A stretch of DNA of 64,000 bases from contig AP031437.1 of the NCBI GenBank assembly GCA_042854365.1, positions 1,240,001-1,304,000 on the forward strand. Reading direction: 5' to 3'. Positions 34,777-43,602 of the stretch are shown here, in pieces. Both the position numbers and the translations under genes were made by a program. This stretch comes from Anaeromassilibacillus sp001305115 (lineage in GTDB: Bacteria; Bacillota; Clostridia; Oscillospirales; Acutalibacteraceae). The notes below the pieces were generated by a model. That model was not told the origin of the DNA. It worked only from the letters and a program-made list of their open reading frames with translations, and ran no database searches. The stretch's first letter is position 1. Every line of letters begins with the position of its first letter.

Positions 34777-35226
34777 TCATGAACCGATCTGTCCCGCATT
34801 TGCCGGGCGAAAGATGCTGCGGCCCGCCAGCAGCTCCTCCAGCTTCTTAGCCAGCGCCTCCACAATGGCGTGGCAGGGGTTTTCATAGCCCACGATTTCC
34901 AACCTTTGTAGCTCAACGCAGTGGAGTGTTTCGTAGAAGCCCAGCACAAAGCTCGTCAATTCGGCAATCATCTGGTAGCCATCCGTATTGTCCACATCTG
35001 TCTGCCCCTCTTTGGCGGTCATCAGACCGATGATCCCTACCGCCACGGTGAAGGCGCCGCAGCAGGACTGCTCCGTCTGCATCCCAAGGCCCATGACGGA
35101 GAACATCTTCCGGGTCTCCTCGGACAAGTTCAGATGGTAATATTCATTGCAGGCCATGAACATCGCCTCGGCGCAGGTCAGTTCCGTGCCGATGTGATAG
35201 TGGTTGACCAGTTCATAGAGCTTCAT
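34777..35226 (-). CDS. Array gene 35: C_GCAxxG_C_C family redox-type protein
   Basis: 149 residues from the ATG at 35226, which overlaps the previous stop by 4 nt. The Cys pattern (LTCAEAMFMACNEYYHLNL, then SCCGAFTVAVGIIG and HCVEL/PCHAIV) matches the C_GCAxxG_C_C family of predicted redox-active or membrane-associated helical proteins. The role in an immunity array is unknown. Confidence 0.7.
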   Translation of the reverse strand: MKLYELVNHYHIGTELTCAEAMFMACNEYYHLNLSEETRKMFSVMGLGMQTEQSCCGAFTVAVGIIGLMTAKEGQTDVDNTDGYQMIAELTSFVLGFYETLHCVELQRLEIVGYENPCHAIVEALAKKLEELLAGRSIFRPANAGQIGS

Positions 35227-36043
35227 TGTCCCCATACCATACTCCAATCGCACAGCATTTCATTCTCAGTCACCCGGCGCAGCTCGTCCCGTACCTCCAT
35301 CAGCGCAAAGCCCAGCAGGTTTTGTCCCCGCCACTTCATCGGGTCCTGGGCCTCGGGGGAGCTGGCCGAGAGCCGGATGCCCCAGATGCTGTCATAGGGG
35401 CTGGCCTCCACCAGCACACCGTCCCCGGTGGAGAGGAGGAACTCCCGCAGATCACGGTTCTGGCTGAATTTGCACCAGTTTCCGTTGAGCACAATGGCGT
35501 ATTTGAACCTGTCCCACACCTTCTGGTCAAAGCCCCGCACCTTACGGCCCAGGGTCTTGATCTGCTGAGGGTCGCTGCACGCCAGGATCTCCTTGCGGAT
35601 CTCCTGATCGCCAAACAGCTCCGCCTTGCCCGCCATCGTATACTGCTCTATACAGAGATAGGAGTCGGCGATGGAATAGAAATCCTCCATCCACCACTGG
35701 CTGAGGCAGCTTTTTGTAATGCTGCCATCCTGGACAGGCTGATGGTCCCAGAACAGGCACAGTTCTCGCTTTCTCCCAGCGGCAAACTCCTGCTGGAGCC
35801 ACTGCCAGGTGTACTTGGGCCTGCCCTCCGGCTGCCACGTATCCACCCAGAAGTTGCTATGCTCCAGCACTTCGCCGCTGTCCTCATTATCCCACCAGCC
35901 TTTCCAGGTCACCGGCTCAGGAAAGAGGGAGCGGTATTCCGTCCGCTCCTCAGATGAGAGGGTGTCCAGCCAATGGAGTACCGCTCGATCTCCCGATGTG
36001 CCAGCCAGGGGGGAGGCATCATTTTCTTATCTTGTAGTGCCAT
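35223..36043 (-). pseudogene. Array gene 34: NADAR-family protein with 5' frameshift
   Basis: The NADAR (YbiA-like) domain is complete from 35912: KSCLSQWW, EQYTMAGKAELFGD, LGRKVRGFD, NGNWCKFSQN, GDGVLVEASPYDSIWGI (opening given) and GQNLLGFALMEVRDEL. The proper start MALQDKKMMPPPWLAH at 36043 is in another frame; a small deletion near 35972-35978 separates it from the continuation LDTLSSEERTEY. Translation could restart at a GTG at 35912. NADAR proteins remove ADP-ribose adducts or process N-glycosides and can counter ADP-ribosylating toxins, so a truncated but active product is possible. Confidence 0.7.
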
Positions 36044-36061
36044 AGGGTTTGTCCTTTCCTG

Positions 36062-36796
36062 TCAGAGCTGCTTCTGGTTCCATTCATCTTCCGTCACTCG
36101 CTTGTTCTGGATATAGAAGTGCTTGGCATCCCTTGAGAGCGCCTTTTGCGCGTCTACGATGTGCCAGGATTGCAGGTCGACTCCCTGCAGCAGATAACCG
36201 TTCCAGAAGATGGACTTGGCATCCCATGCGAAATAGCCGTCATTCTTGGAAACGAAGGTAGCAGGGCCAGCCTTTTTCAAGACCTTAATCTTACCGGCGA
36301 AATTCTCATAGTATACGGTTTTGCTGTCTTTGGCATATCCATAGGGAATCTGCACCCGGACGGGCCGCAGTGTACCATCGATCATGGTCTGGATCTTTTC
36401 AATCAGTCCCACTCCATCATCACAAACAACGAAGGAGCCGATGTCCTCCGGCTCAAACCGGCCGCCGGTTGTCCAGACACTTTGATGGTCCTTGGTGTAG
36501 CAGTTGTTGAGCACCGTGAAAGAGGCATGATCCACATTCCGCAGCTTTGTATTTTGGAGAAAGCAGTACTTGCCGTCCTTGGCAAATCGTCCATTGAACC
36601 ATACAAAATGCTCTACATCCCCGGACACCTCGGAAAACCGCCAGTAGACCTTTTTCCCGTCCGTCTAATAGCACAGGATCTCCTGCGTGTCCTCAACATA
36701 GAACAGCGGATTGTTGTCGATGTCAGGCAAAGTCCGATAGTCCACATCGATATACTTTGGCGGCTTGGGGAGCAGGCTTGTGATAGGCTCCTTCAT
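36062..36796 (-). pseudogene. Array gene 33: DKNYY-family protein, nonsense mutation
   Basis: A 244-codon frame starts at 36796 (MKEPITSLLPKPPKY) and is interrupted only by TAG at 36667-36665 (EILCY-stop-TDGKKVYWRF). After it the DKNYY-type repeats are intact: CYTKDHQSVW, YGYAKDSKTVYYENFAGKI, YFAWDAKSIFWNGYLLQG and LSRDAKHFYIQN. These repeats, each with a K/RDxKxVY/F core, form a beta-sheet-rich family found beside toxins. A restart at 36628 could give a 188-residue product without the N-terminal part. Confidence 0.7.
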
Positions 36797-36806
36797 GGTG
36801 TTCACC

Positions 36807-37052
36807 TCATTTGATGTCACTCAGTTCTTTTTTCACATCCAGTGGAGCGCCGTCCAGCGATGTGATTTGTGCCAACTCTGTTTCAGATAGATTTTTCAGA
36901 AAAATGCAGTATTCATCTGGGTATCCGCCCACAAACGCCATTTTTGGCATTCCGATTTGCTTAGGATCAGTGATCCACAGGCAGGGCTCTCCCGTCCCCA
37001 AAAACCGTGTCAGGGTAAGAACTTGGCCATTGTAAAGAACTCTTTGTTCCAT
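36807..37052 (-). CDS. Array gene 32: small hypothetical protein
   Basis: 81 residues from the ATG at 37052 (GAGGAGGGG upstream). Mostly beta with the pattern TRFLGTGEPCLWITDPKQIG and MAFVGGYPDEYCIFLKNLSE. Not recognised; immunity-like by position. Confidence 0.55.
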   Translation of the reverse strand: MEQRVLYNGQVLTLTRFLGTGEPCLWITDPKQIGMPKMAFVGGYPDEYCIFLKNLSETELAQITSLDGAPLDVKKELSDIK

Positions 37053-37064
37053 TCTCACCCCTCC

Positions 37065-38546
37065 TCAAAAATCGCGAAGTTCTTCAAACTTTTCCAACAG
37101 AACATCCTTCTGGAGCGTGTTTTCTGGCAGGGCATCCAAAATCCCGCACAGGGCCATGTAGATCTCATCCCGCTCCTCGGTTTCAATAAAGCCCATCTTG
37201 TTAAAGGTCTGGGTATAAGCTGCTACCGCCTCCAGCGCCCAGGTCTGGGCGTCCCCGCCTGGCTGATTGGCCAGCTTCATCAGCAAGGCGCGGGTCTTGC
37301 GGTATTGGCTGGCCGCTTTTTTCGCGGAGGCAGCGGGGATCTGCTCTGCGCCGTCCCAGCCCCGAAAGGGATTGTCCAGATTTTGTGCCAGCCACTCCGA
37401 TTTTCGAGGCTTGGTGATCCGCAGGTCCATTCCCGGCTTGCTTTTCCAGAGTTTCTTTGCCGCCTTTGCCGCGTCCTCCAGCAGGCTGGTCATCCAGAAC
37501 CAGCGAAGCGCCGGCATCTGCTCCGGGGTGGGAATGTCTCCCGCGCCGAAGCCGAACAGGTCATAGGTGGAGAGGTCCGTCAGTTCCCGGAACTGAGTCA
37601 CCGCAGAGAAGTTTCGCAGGTTTCCCGGCGCGCCCCAGAGCCGCAGCTCCTTCAGGCGGGGATGGGCAGCGGGAAGGCCGGACAGGTCAAAATCCTTCAG
37701 CTGGATGCCGTGCAGTCCCCACAGTCCCGGCAGCTCTGGGTGAGGGCGGTATTCTCCAATGAATTGGAGGGTCAGCCTACTGCCATCTCCGGGGGCGTGG
37801 ATGGTGCAGGCGTCCGGCCCCTTGTTTTGGAACAGGAGCTGTTCCGCTTCCTCGCCCAGCCACAGTTCCCGAAGGCCGGTCATATCCAGCATCAGCTTTC
37901 CAATGCTGGTCCCCCGCAGATCAAGTATTTTTTGGCCGTGGTTCAGTAAGGTCAGTTCGTGGATGAAGGGGTTCCCCCGCAAAAACTTCGGCAGATCCGG
38001 GTGCCACTGCTCACAAATGAGGTCCGAGAGGCAGGGCAGTACCTCCAATTCCAGCGCCGAGCCAAAAGGGATGTATTGGTCCATCACCCGATGGCTGCAC
38101 TTCTTCACGATTTGGCCGCCGATGGTCACTTCCTCACGGCTGCCCGCAGCCTCCTTGAAGGCCCGCCGCCGCTCCTCCGGGATGGCCTGCCACATCATCT
38201 GGCGGTACACGTCATAGCCGTCGTTCCATCCGCCGTAGGAGGGGCAGGACTCGTCGGTGAAGGGCGGCAGAGTGCCCACCAGCGTGTACTGGGGCGGGAC
38301 TTCCACCGGCACCCGCAGCAGATGGAGCGCACGGGGCCAGTACATGAAGTCCTTGTAGAGCGGGCGGAGACGAGGCAGTTCCTCTGCCGTCAGAGGGGCG
38401 TCGCCTACCCAGTCCAGGGAGAGGATCACCGCCCAGGACTGGCTGCTCACCGTGTCCGGCGGCGCAATGTAGGCCACCTGACAGGCGGTGTAGCGTTCCA
38501 GGTAGTTGTTGTAGACCGTATAGACCTCTCCGGCGCTGGCTTTCAT
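37065..38546 (-). CDS. Array gene 31: leucine-rich-repeat-like protein with Imm26-like start
   Basis: 493 residues. The first 125 (ASAGEVYTVYNNYLERYTAC, then SYGGWNDGYDVYRQMMWQ) resemble an Imm26-type barrel. The middle (about 190-360) has irregular LRR-like strands (HELTLLNHGQKILDLRGTSI, KLMLDMTGLRELWLGEEAEQ, HPRLKELRLWGAPGNLRNFS, FRELTDLSTYDLFGF). The C-terminal part (380-493) is helical. A binding surface for a partner protein is likely. The toxin target is unknown. Confidence 0.6.
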   Translation of the reverse strand: MKASAGEVYTVYNNYLERYTACQVAYIAPPDTVSSQSWAVILSLDWVGDAPLTAEELPRLRPLYKDFMYWPRALHLLRVPVEVPPQYTLVGTLPPFTDESCPSYGGWNDGYDVYRQMMWQAIPEERRRAFKEAAGSREEVTIGGQIVKKCSHRVMDQYIPFGSALELEVLPCLSDLICEQWHPDLPKFLRGNPFIHELTLLNHGQKILDLRGTSIGKLMLDMTGLRELWLGEEAEQLLFQNKGPDACTIHAPGDGSRLTLQFIGEYRPHPELPGLWGLHGIQLKDFDLSGLPAAHPRLKELRLWGAPGNLRNFSAVTQFRELTDLSTYDLFGFGAGDIPTPEQMPALRWFWMTSLLEDAAKAAKKLWKSKPGMDLRITKPRKSEWLAQNLDNPFRGWDGAEQIPAASAKKAASQYRKTRALLMKLANQPGGDAQTWALEAVAAYTQTFNKMGFIETEERDEIYMALCGILDALPENTLQKDVLLEKFEELRDF

Positions 38547-38564
38547 GGGTTCACGCTCCTCTCA

Positions 38565-38798
38565 TCAATTCTTCTCCAGATAAAATCCCCATATGCAGTT
38601 GGAGAACTCTCCAGCGGCAAAGCGGTAGACCTGCCCATCGATCTCTACCTGCCAGACCTCAAAGATATGGTTCTGGTGATAGATAGGGTCTTGGACTTTT
38701 ACCTGCCTGCCGGTGGTTTTCCAATCATAGTCAAAGATATTCACCCCGAACAATCTGCATTGACCGTCCGGGCTAAAGGTTTCATATTCCCAAGCCAT
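38565..38798 (-). CDS. Array gene 30: small beta-rich hypothetical protein
   Basis: 77 residues, Trp- and Tyr-rich: MAWEYETFSPDGQCRLFGVN, FEVWQVEIDGQVYRFAAGEF and IWGFYLEKN. The pattern suggests a small beta barrel. It overlaps the preceding gene by 17 nt. Not recognised. Confidence 0.55.
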   Translation of the reverse strand: MAWEYETFSPDGQCRLFGVNIFDYDWKTTGRQVKVQDPIYHQNHIFEVWQVEIDGQVYRFAAGEFSNCIWGFYLEKN

Positions 38799-39009
38799 AA
38801 TTTCGATCCCTTTTCAGCGACTTGATATACTCGCTTTCGGAGCCGTCCCAATAGCAGTTCACACACCGGCCATTCTGGAAATGGTGGGGACAATTCGGGT
38901 AGCCATAGAGAATATGGGCGCATTCCGGGCATAGCCCCAGCATCTGTGAGGAGCCCCTGAAAAACAGACCGCCGCACTCATCACAAACAACCAGTTCTTT
39001 TTCTGCCAT
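38782..39009 (-). CDS. Array gene 29: small zinc-ribbon protein
   Basis: 75 residues from the ATG at 39009. CDECGGLFF and LCPECAHILYG form one four-Cys zinc ribbon; NCPHH and CVNCYWDG look like a second. Similar small ribbons recur in immunity arrays. The function is unknown. Confidence 0.6.
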   Translation of the reverse strand: MAEKELVVCDECGGLFFRGSSQMLGLCPECAHILYGYPNCPHHFQNGRCVNCYWDGSESEYIKSLKRDRNYGLGI

Positions 39010-39014
39010 GGGTT

Positions 39015-39341
39015 TCACCAGTCTCTTTCCCGGATGGCCTCCTCGGTGTCAATGGGGATGCCAAACCACTCCAGAATGTAGGCCACATCTGCCGCGATGC
39101 ACTCCCGCGCCACCGTTTCGATCTCACTGTCGTTCTCATCAAATTCCTCCTGGAGATCATTGATGCCGCAGACCGCCTCGTCCAGCGCTTCCTGCACCGC
39201 TTCGGTGTCGGTTTCGCCGCTCTTCAGCAGGTCGATGACCTTCTGGAGCTCATCCTTTACCTTGTCCACCAAAAAATCTGGATAGTATTCGTCCTGGTAC
39301 ATCTCGTCCAGCAGTTTATAATCTGGGTCAAAGACTTTCAT
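39015..39341 (-). CDS. Array gene 28: DUF5713 family protein
   Basis: 108 residues from the ATG at 39341, after non-conserved upstream codons were discarded. The sequence follows the family closely: KLLDEMYQDEYYPDFLVDKV, GETDTEAVQEALDEAV, INDLQEEFDEN and a final EEAIRERDW. All-helical acidic protein, frequent in immunity clusters of Firmicutes. Overlaps the previous gene by 14 nt. Confidence 0.8.
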   Translation of the reverse strand: MKVFDPDYKLLDEMYQDEYYPDFLVDKVKDELQKVIDLLKSGETDTEAVQEALDEAVCGINDLQEEFDENDSEIETVARECIAADVAYILEWFGIPIDTEEAIRERDW

Positions 39342-39615
39342 AGGGCTTGCTCCTTTCTTCGTGCTCGGTTGTGACGCCCAGCTCGATCTCATCGTCGCTA
39401 TAAATTAAGTAGAGCCCATGAGGGGCTTTTCTATCGAAATGCAGTTCAATGTCTTTATATTTGAGGATCAAAGGTTTCCCACCGCTTCTCATCGTGGAAA
39501 CGGTATCAGGCTTACCGAAGATCTCTATGACCTCACCCTGCGACATTCCGAATTTCAGCGGTGAAATGTCCTGGGGATTTTGCAATATCTGATTGCGCCA
39601 AATACAGAAATCCAC
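39328..39615 (-). CDS. Array gene 27: small hypothetical protein
   Basis: 95 residues. Core: LKFGMSQGEVIEIFGKPDTV followed by a hairpin with LILKYKDIELHF and GLYLIYSDDEIEL. This FGxSxxEVxxxFGxPD pattern resembles SmpA/OmlA-like small folds but without a lipoprotein signal. Function unknown. Confidence 0.6.
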   Translation of the reverse strand: MDFCIWRNQILQNPQDISPLKFGMSQGEVIEIFGKPDTVSTMRSGGKPLILKYKDIELHFDRKAPHGLYLIYSDDEIELGVTTEHEERSKPYESL

Positions 39616-39627
39616 TTGCTTCCCTTT

Positions 39628-40173
39628 CTATTCAAACATCAGGCCGTAGGATTCGGTCAGGCTTCCGTCGTCCTCATGGAAAACACACTGATACAGGGGC
39701 TGGCGCTGTGTTGCTTTGCGAAACCGCTCCAGAACAGGGGCCAGCTCCTTGTCCACAGAAATCCCCAAGACATTGGCAACCCGCCGCCAGATGTCCACAT
39801 CAATATCTTCTAAGTTGATAACGCGCTGCTTCTGCCCATATTCCTCCAATGTTTTGGAATCCAAATACTGCTTTGCGTCACAGCAGTCCTGCCAGCAGAT
39901 ACAGTTTACAAGCAGAGAAAAGAGCTCGTCCATATTCTCTGCCAGACGGCCCGTCTCACCTTCACTGCTGTTATAGCCGATGGAGCCATCCTCCAACAGA
40001 TGGTATTCCCCGCCGGAGCCATCTCTAGCAAACGCCATGCCGGGCAGGGAAAAGGTGCATCGGCCGTCCGCGTCATCCCGTGGGGATAGCTCATCCAGCA
40101 GGAAGAAGTCAAAAAGAGAATCAAATTCATCCGCTAAATCAGGGTCTTCACGCAGTATCTTCAAATAGTCCAT
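39628..40173 (-). CDS. Array gene 26: SUKH-like immunity protein
   Basis: 181 residues from the ATG at 40173 (MDYLKILREDPDLADEF). The block MAFARDGSGGEYHLLEDGSI then GYNSSEGETGRLAENMDELF is characteristic of SMI1/KNR4-like immunity proteins that read a Gly-rich turn before a DGSIGY strand. The C-terminal third is helical. Target toxin unknown. Confidence 0.65.
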   Translation of the reverse strand: MDYLKILREDPDLADEFDSLFDFFLLDELSPRDDADGRCTFSLPGMAFARDGSGGEYHLLEDGSIGYNSSEGETGRLAENMDELFSLLVNCICWQDCCDAKQYLDSKTLEEYGQKQRVINLEDIDVDIWRRVANVLGISVDKELAPVLERFRKATQRQPLYQCVFHEDDGSLTESYGLMFE

Positions 40174-40190
40174 AGCTGTTTTTCCTTCCT

Positions 40191-40928
40191 TTACGGTTGT
40201 TGGGTCATCTCGCGCAGCCGTTCCAGCCAAAGCAGTTCCTCTATCCTCTCATCGTTCCGGTAAAAATGGTCTTTGTCACGGGCCAGATGGTCGGAAAGCG
40301 GGGGCGCGTTCAGCGGGGTGCATACTGCAAAACTGTCCCGATCAGCCCCCTTGATCTCCCGGTTGAGGTAGTACACCCGCCTAGCGTCCCTGGAATACCA
40401 GTGACGAAGCAGTTCCCAGAATGCCAGATCCGCCTTGGGAAGCTGCTTTCCATAGGCATAGATCCGTTTATGATCTCTGGCAAAGAAGGTATCGCCCAAG
40501 GAGCAGAATGTGGGAACTTCCGCACCCTTGACGATTTTCACCCTACCGTCCCCATTGTGGAAGTAGATCTGCCGGCTGTCTTTTGCATAGCCCTGGGGCG
40601 CGCCCGATTCGTTCCGACCATTGTCTAGCACCTGAAAGGCTGCCAGATCTACATTAGGGATTCTCCCGCTGGTGGTGTAGACTGCCGTTTTGTCCATAGC
40701 GTAGGCAAAGTTTAACACCTGAAAAGATGTGGGGTCCGCCCCACGCAGGCGGATACCGCCCAGAAAGCAGGCCGTAGAAGATCTGCCCCAGTAATGCCAA
40801 CAGCAGAAGTCTTTGGGCGCAACACCTTTGAGCAGGTCGTTTTCATACAGGCCGGAGAAATAAACAGCTCCATCCCGAAGGAAGAACTCGTTGTCCACCG
40901 GCTCTGTGTTGGTAATAGGGCGCAACAT
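40191..40928 (-). CDS. Array gene 25: DKNYY-family protein
   Basis: 245 residues made of repeated strands around K/RDxKxVY-like cores: AYAMDKTAVYTTSGRIP, GYAKDSRQIYFHNGDGR, FARDHKRIYAYGKQLP, YSRDARRVYYLNREIKG and LARDKDHFYRNDERIE. A paralogue of array gene 33, which is broken, so this may be the working copy. DKNYY proteins are found beside toxins in many genera; the mode of action is unknown. Confidence 0.72.
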   Translation of the reverse strand: MLRPITNTEPVDNEFFLRDGAVYFSGLYENDLLKGVAPKDFCCWHYWGRSSTACFLGGIRLRGADPTSFQVLNFAYAMDKTAVYTTSGRIPNVDLAAFQVLDNGRNESGAPQGYAKDSRQIYFHNGDGRVKIVKGAEVPTFCSLGDTFFARDHKRIYAYGKQLPKADLAFWELLRHWYSRDARRVYYLNREIKGADRDSFAVCTPLNAPPLSDHLARDKDHFYRNDERIEELLWLERLREMTQQP

Positions 40929-40940
40929 TTTGGTCGCTCC

Positions 40941-41789
40941 TTAGCAGCACTGGAGAATCAGCCATACACGGTCAAAGCGGCGGGCGGCCAGATCCTCTTT
41001 GGTGATGTAGAAATAGATGTGCCCGCAGTCCCCGAACATCAGCTCAAAGTCGCCGCACTCCACGGTATCCAGCTGGAGCAGCAACATCCAGCGGTCAAGA
41101 GCGCTCTCCTTTGCCCGTTGGCTGACCTCTTTCGGAATCTTGATCCAGCCGTTGCCCAGATAGTAGCCCTGGGTCACCAGATCACACTCACTGAACATAC
41201 TGTTCTGGATCACATCGGGCCAGCCCAGCAGCTGGGAACGATCCTCCGGGTCCTCTGGGGCCTTGACGGTCAGCTCATCCCAGGCATTGTTGAAGGCGTC
41301 GTCATCCTTCTCGTCCGGGAACACCTCGCTGAAGTCCTGCCAGGAAGGATAGGAGGGTTTTGAATCCAGCTTGATCTTGACCATAGGAAACTTGAAATCT
41401 TCCTCCATATCCGCGGGAAAGCTTGCGGCGGACAGCGCGGAACTGTCCTCGAACCAGTAGACGCGGGCGCAGCCCTTATCTTTGGGGTCATAGCCCCAGC
41501 ACTGGGTGTCCGTCTCATAAAAGAAGGAGAGCAGGCCGTGGTCAGGTAGAAGATGCTCCGCGTCAAACTGGGCCAGCTCCGCACAGTTCAGCTGAGCCAG
41601 GAAGGTGAGGGGGCGGTCCTTCACCACATGGTCGTAGCTCTCGCCCTCATAGGTGGGCCAAATGAAGTCCGGCGGCACATCCGGTTTCCCGCCGAAACGG
41701 GTGGCGCCCAGCTTATATGTTTCTTTTCTGGCGATTTTCAGCTGAATGCTATTTTTGCCCAACGACTCCAATTTTTCTTTCATGCTCAT
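40941..41789 (-). CDS. Array gene 24: YwqG-like DUF1963 protein
   Basis: 282 residues from the ATG at 41789 (AAGGAGG 7 nt upstream). Family landmarks are GGKPDVPPDFIWP, LTFLAQLNCAELAQFD, GLLSFFYE, YPSWQDFSE, LLGWPDVIQNSM, LLLQLDTVECGDFELMFGDC (opening) and a closing GHIYFYITKEDLAARRFDRV. DUF1963/YwqG proteins sit beside LXG or Rhs toxins and are thought to be immunity proteins. No member has a known enzymatic function. Confidence 0.85.
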   Translation of the reverse strand: MSMKEKLESLGKNSIQLKIARKETYKLGATRFGGKPDVPPDFIWPTYEGESYDHVVKDRPLTFLAQLNCAELAQFDAEHLLPDHGLLSFFYETDTQCWGYDPKDKGCARVYWFEDSSALSAASFPADMEEDFKFPMVKIKLDSKPSYPSWQDFSEVFPDEKDDDAFNNAWDELTVKAPEDPEDRSQLLGWPDVIQNSMFSECDLVTQGYYLGNGWIKIPKEVSQRAKESALDRWMLLLQLDTVECGDFELMFGDCGHIYFYITKEDLAARRFDRVWLILQCC

Positions 41790-41812
41790 GGCGGTTCCTC
41801 CTTGTTGCGTTC

Positions 41813-42367
41813 TCACAGCTTTCCATCCAGTGCCTCCACGGTTTTCATGGCGGCGGAATTAAATTTGCACTGCCGCAGATCCCGTTCGATCAGGGCAAAC
41901 ACATCGGGAAAGCATTCAATTTCGTCCTGGTACTCATATTTTGCGTACAGTTTCCCATACTCCGAAATCCAGACCTCTGCCGGGTAGTAGTAGCCGATAT
42001 GACCAATGGGCTGGCACTTCTGGCCGGCAGCCTGTTCGACCTCTGCCAGCTCGCATCCGGACATATCCCGGAAATAGGCGTCCTCCAAATGGTTTTTGAT
42101 CCCGTTGACCAGGTAAGGGAACAGAGCGAACTGAAAGTCAGCCGCCCAGTTTAGTTTTTTCTGCTCCAAGTACCACTCACAGCACAGGCCGAAATACTTG
42201 CGGTAAAACCGCTGGGTGGCTTTCATCATAGGGACGCCGTGGGTAGCGTAATACTGCTCCGCAATGGAGATGTCCACTTTTCGTCCTTCCCGCCATCCGG
42301 CGTATTCCATCAGCTGCCTGACCTTGCTTTTGAGATCGCCGGAGATGGGGATGCGTTCTTTTGTCAT
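41813..42367 (-). CDS. Array gene 23: SUKH-3 family immunity protein
   Basis: 184 residues from the ATG at 42367 (GGAGG 5 nt upstream). AGWREGRKVDISIAEQYYAT followed by A-rich helix, FYRKYFGLCCEW, then QPIGHIGYYYPAEVWISEYG and a final I-ERDLRQCKF helix match the SUKH-3 pattern of aGWxxGRxv, fGgL and plG blocks. Predicted antitoxin-type immunity protein. Confidence 0.68.
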   Translation of the reverse strand: MTKERIPISGDLKSKVRQLMEYAGWREGRKVDISIAEQYYATHGVPMMKATQRFYRKYFGLCCEWYLEQKKLNWAADFQFALFPYLVNGIKNHLEDAYFRDMSGCELAEVEQAAGQKCQPIGHIGYYYPAEVWISEYGKLYAKYEYQDEIECFPDVFALIERDLRQCKFNSAAMKTVEALDGKL

Positions 42368-42378
42368 AGCAACCTCCA

Positions 42379-42924
42379 TTATTGCTCAAGCGGGTAATAC
42401 CAATCCTCCGGGCCGTTGTAACTGACCTCAAATGCATCTGCATCCACTTTCAGTTCTGATTTGGCTGTTCGATAAGCTACAGCGGCGACCTGTTTCAGAA
42501 TCGGGGTGGCCTCCTCCCAGTAGAAGGATGACGCCTCATCTTCCAACTCGGAATCTTCGTCCTCCTGTTCCTCCTCGAAATCCAAAGGGAAGGATTCATT
42601 TTGAATCTCTGCGTAGAATGGAAGTTCAAAATCCGCAGGATTGGTAATCCGAATTTCTCCAGTAGGGGCGTACATCTCAGCCATACCCGGATTGCCAGCC
42701 TGTAAATACTTCTGATACTGTTCTGCTTCCTTTTTGAGATACCGCTCTGAGGAGGCTCGGCTGTCAAAGTGGACGGCGCTCACCCCGGAGGTGAAGTCCG
42801 TTGTCAGGCTCATGGTGAACACTTCGTAATCCGGATGTTCCGCTTTCAGCTTTTTTATAGCGGCATTCACAAGGGACAGCATTTCAAACTGGTAAAGGAT
42901 CGGATTGAAATTTGTATCCATCAT
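42379..42924 (-). CDS. Array gene 22: hypothetical, DUF4303-like
   Basis: 181 residues; ATG at 42924 or 42921 preferred over an upstream TTG because of GGAGAG. The opening NAAIKKLKAEHPDYEVFTMS then FTSGVSAVHFDSRASSERYL recalls DUF4303, and an acidic stretch (FEEEQEDEDSELEDE) lies in the middle. The family call is weak. Confidence 0.5.
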   Translation of the reverse strand: MMDTNFNPILYQFEMLSLVNAAIKKLKAEHPDYEVFTMSLTTDFTSGVSAVHFDSRASSERYLKKEAEQYQKYLQAGNPGMAEMYAPTGEIRITNPADFELPFYAEIQNESFPLDFEEEQEDEDSELEDEASSFYWEEATPILKQVAAVAYRTAKSELKVDADAFEVSYNGPEDWYYPLEQ

Positions 42925-42944
42925 CGCGCTCTCCAATCATTCTA

Positions 42945-43580
42945 TCAAAGTTCATTTGGATACCCGATTTTATCCAGACCCATCTTGATTTCCTCCCAGT
43001 CGCTGCGCTTGGGGTTCAGCGCGGCGGCCAGTTCCTTTGTCACCGGCGCCCCGTCCGCGAGCTGGCGCACAGCTTCCAAGGGCAGGTCGGCGGGATAAAA
43101 CCATTTCCCGTACTCCACATAGGTCTGGGGATCGCCGTCAATCATGGGGAGCAGGTCTTTGGAAGCGTCCTTGCCGTCCATGGGATTGCAGCGCCAGGTG
43201 ACTCCGTCTTCCGTCCAGACGCAGAAGGTACTTTTCATCTTTTTGACTTCCCGGCTGGACATGAGCTTTTGCAGAACAGGGGACATTCCATCTATCAGGT
43301 CTTCAATTCGTGGGAGTTTTTTCTCCCAGTCGTAGAGTTCGGAATCCACGCCATTGATGACGCAGCCTTCCGGTGCAAACATAACAATCATACTCTGATC
43401 GCTGCCATCGGTGGCAAAGAAAGCCTCCTTGCCTTTTCGCCATGCAGGATTGTAGGTATAGCGGCGGATGAAGCTCCATTCCTCCTCCAGCATGATGATA
43501 TCCAGGGCCGCAAGCCCTTTGCAGAAGGTTTTCAGGCGTTCCGCATTGGGCAAATTGGATAAATCTTTTGTGGAAAGCAT
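42945..43580 (-). CDS. Array gene 21: conserved hypothetical protein
   Basis: 211 residues from the ATG at 43580. LKTFCKGLAALDIIMLEEEW, YTYNPAWRKGKEAFFATDGS and the second-half KWFYPADLPLEAVRQLADGA look conserved in composition and match proteins often seen in large immunity arrays. No named domain recognised. Good spacing and coding bias support it. Confidence 0.6.
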   Translation of the reverse strand: MLSTKDLSNLPNAERLKTFCKGLAALDIIMLEEEWSFIRRYTYNPAWRKGKEAFFATDGSDQSMIVMFAPEGCVINGVDSELYDWEKKLPRIEDLIDGMSPVLQKLMSSREVKKMKSTFCVWTEDGVTWRCNPMDGKDASKDLLPMIDGDPQTYVEYGKWFYPADLPLEAVRQLADGAPVTKELAAALNPKRSDWEEIKMGLDKIGYPNEL

Positions 43581-43602
43581 CGTGTGATCCACCTGTCTTT
43601 CG

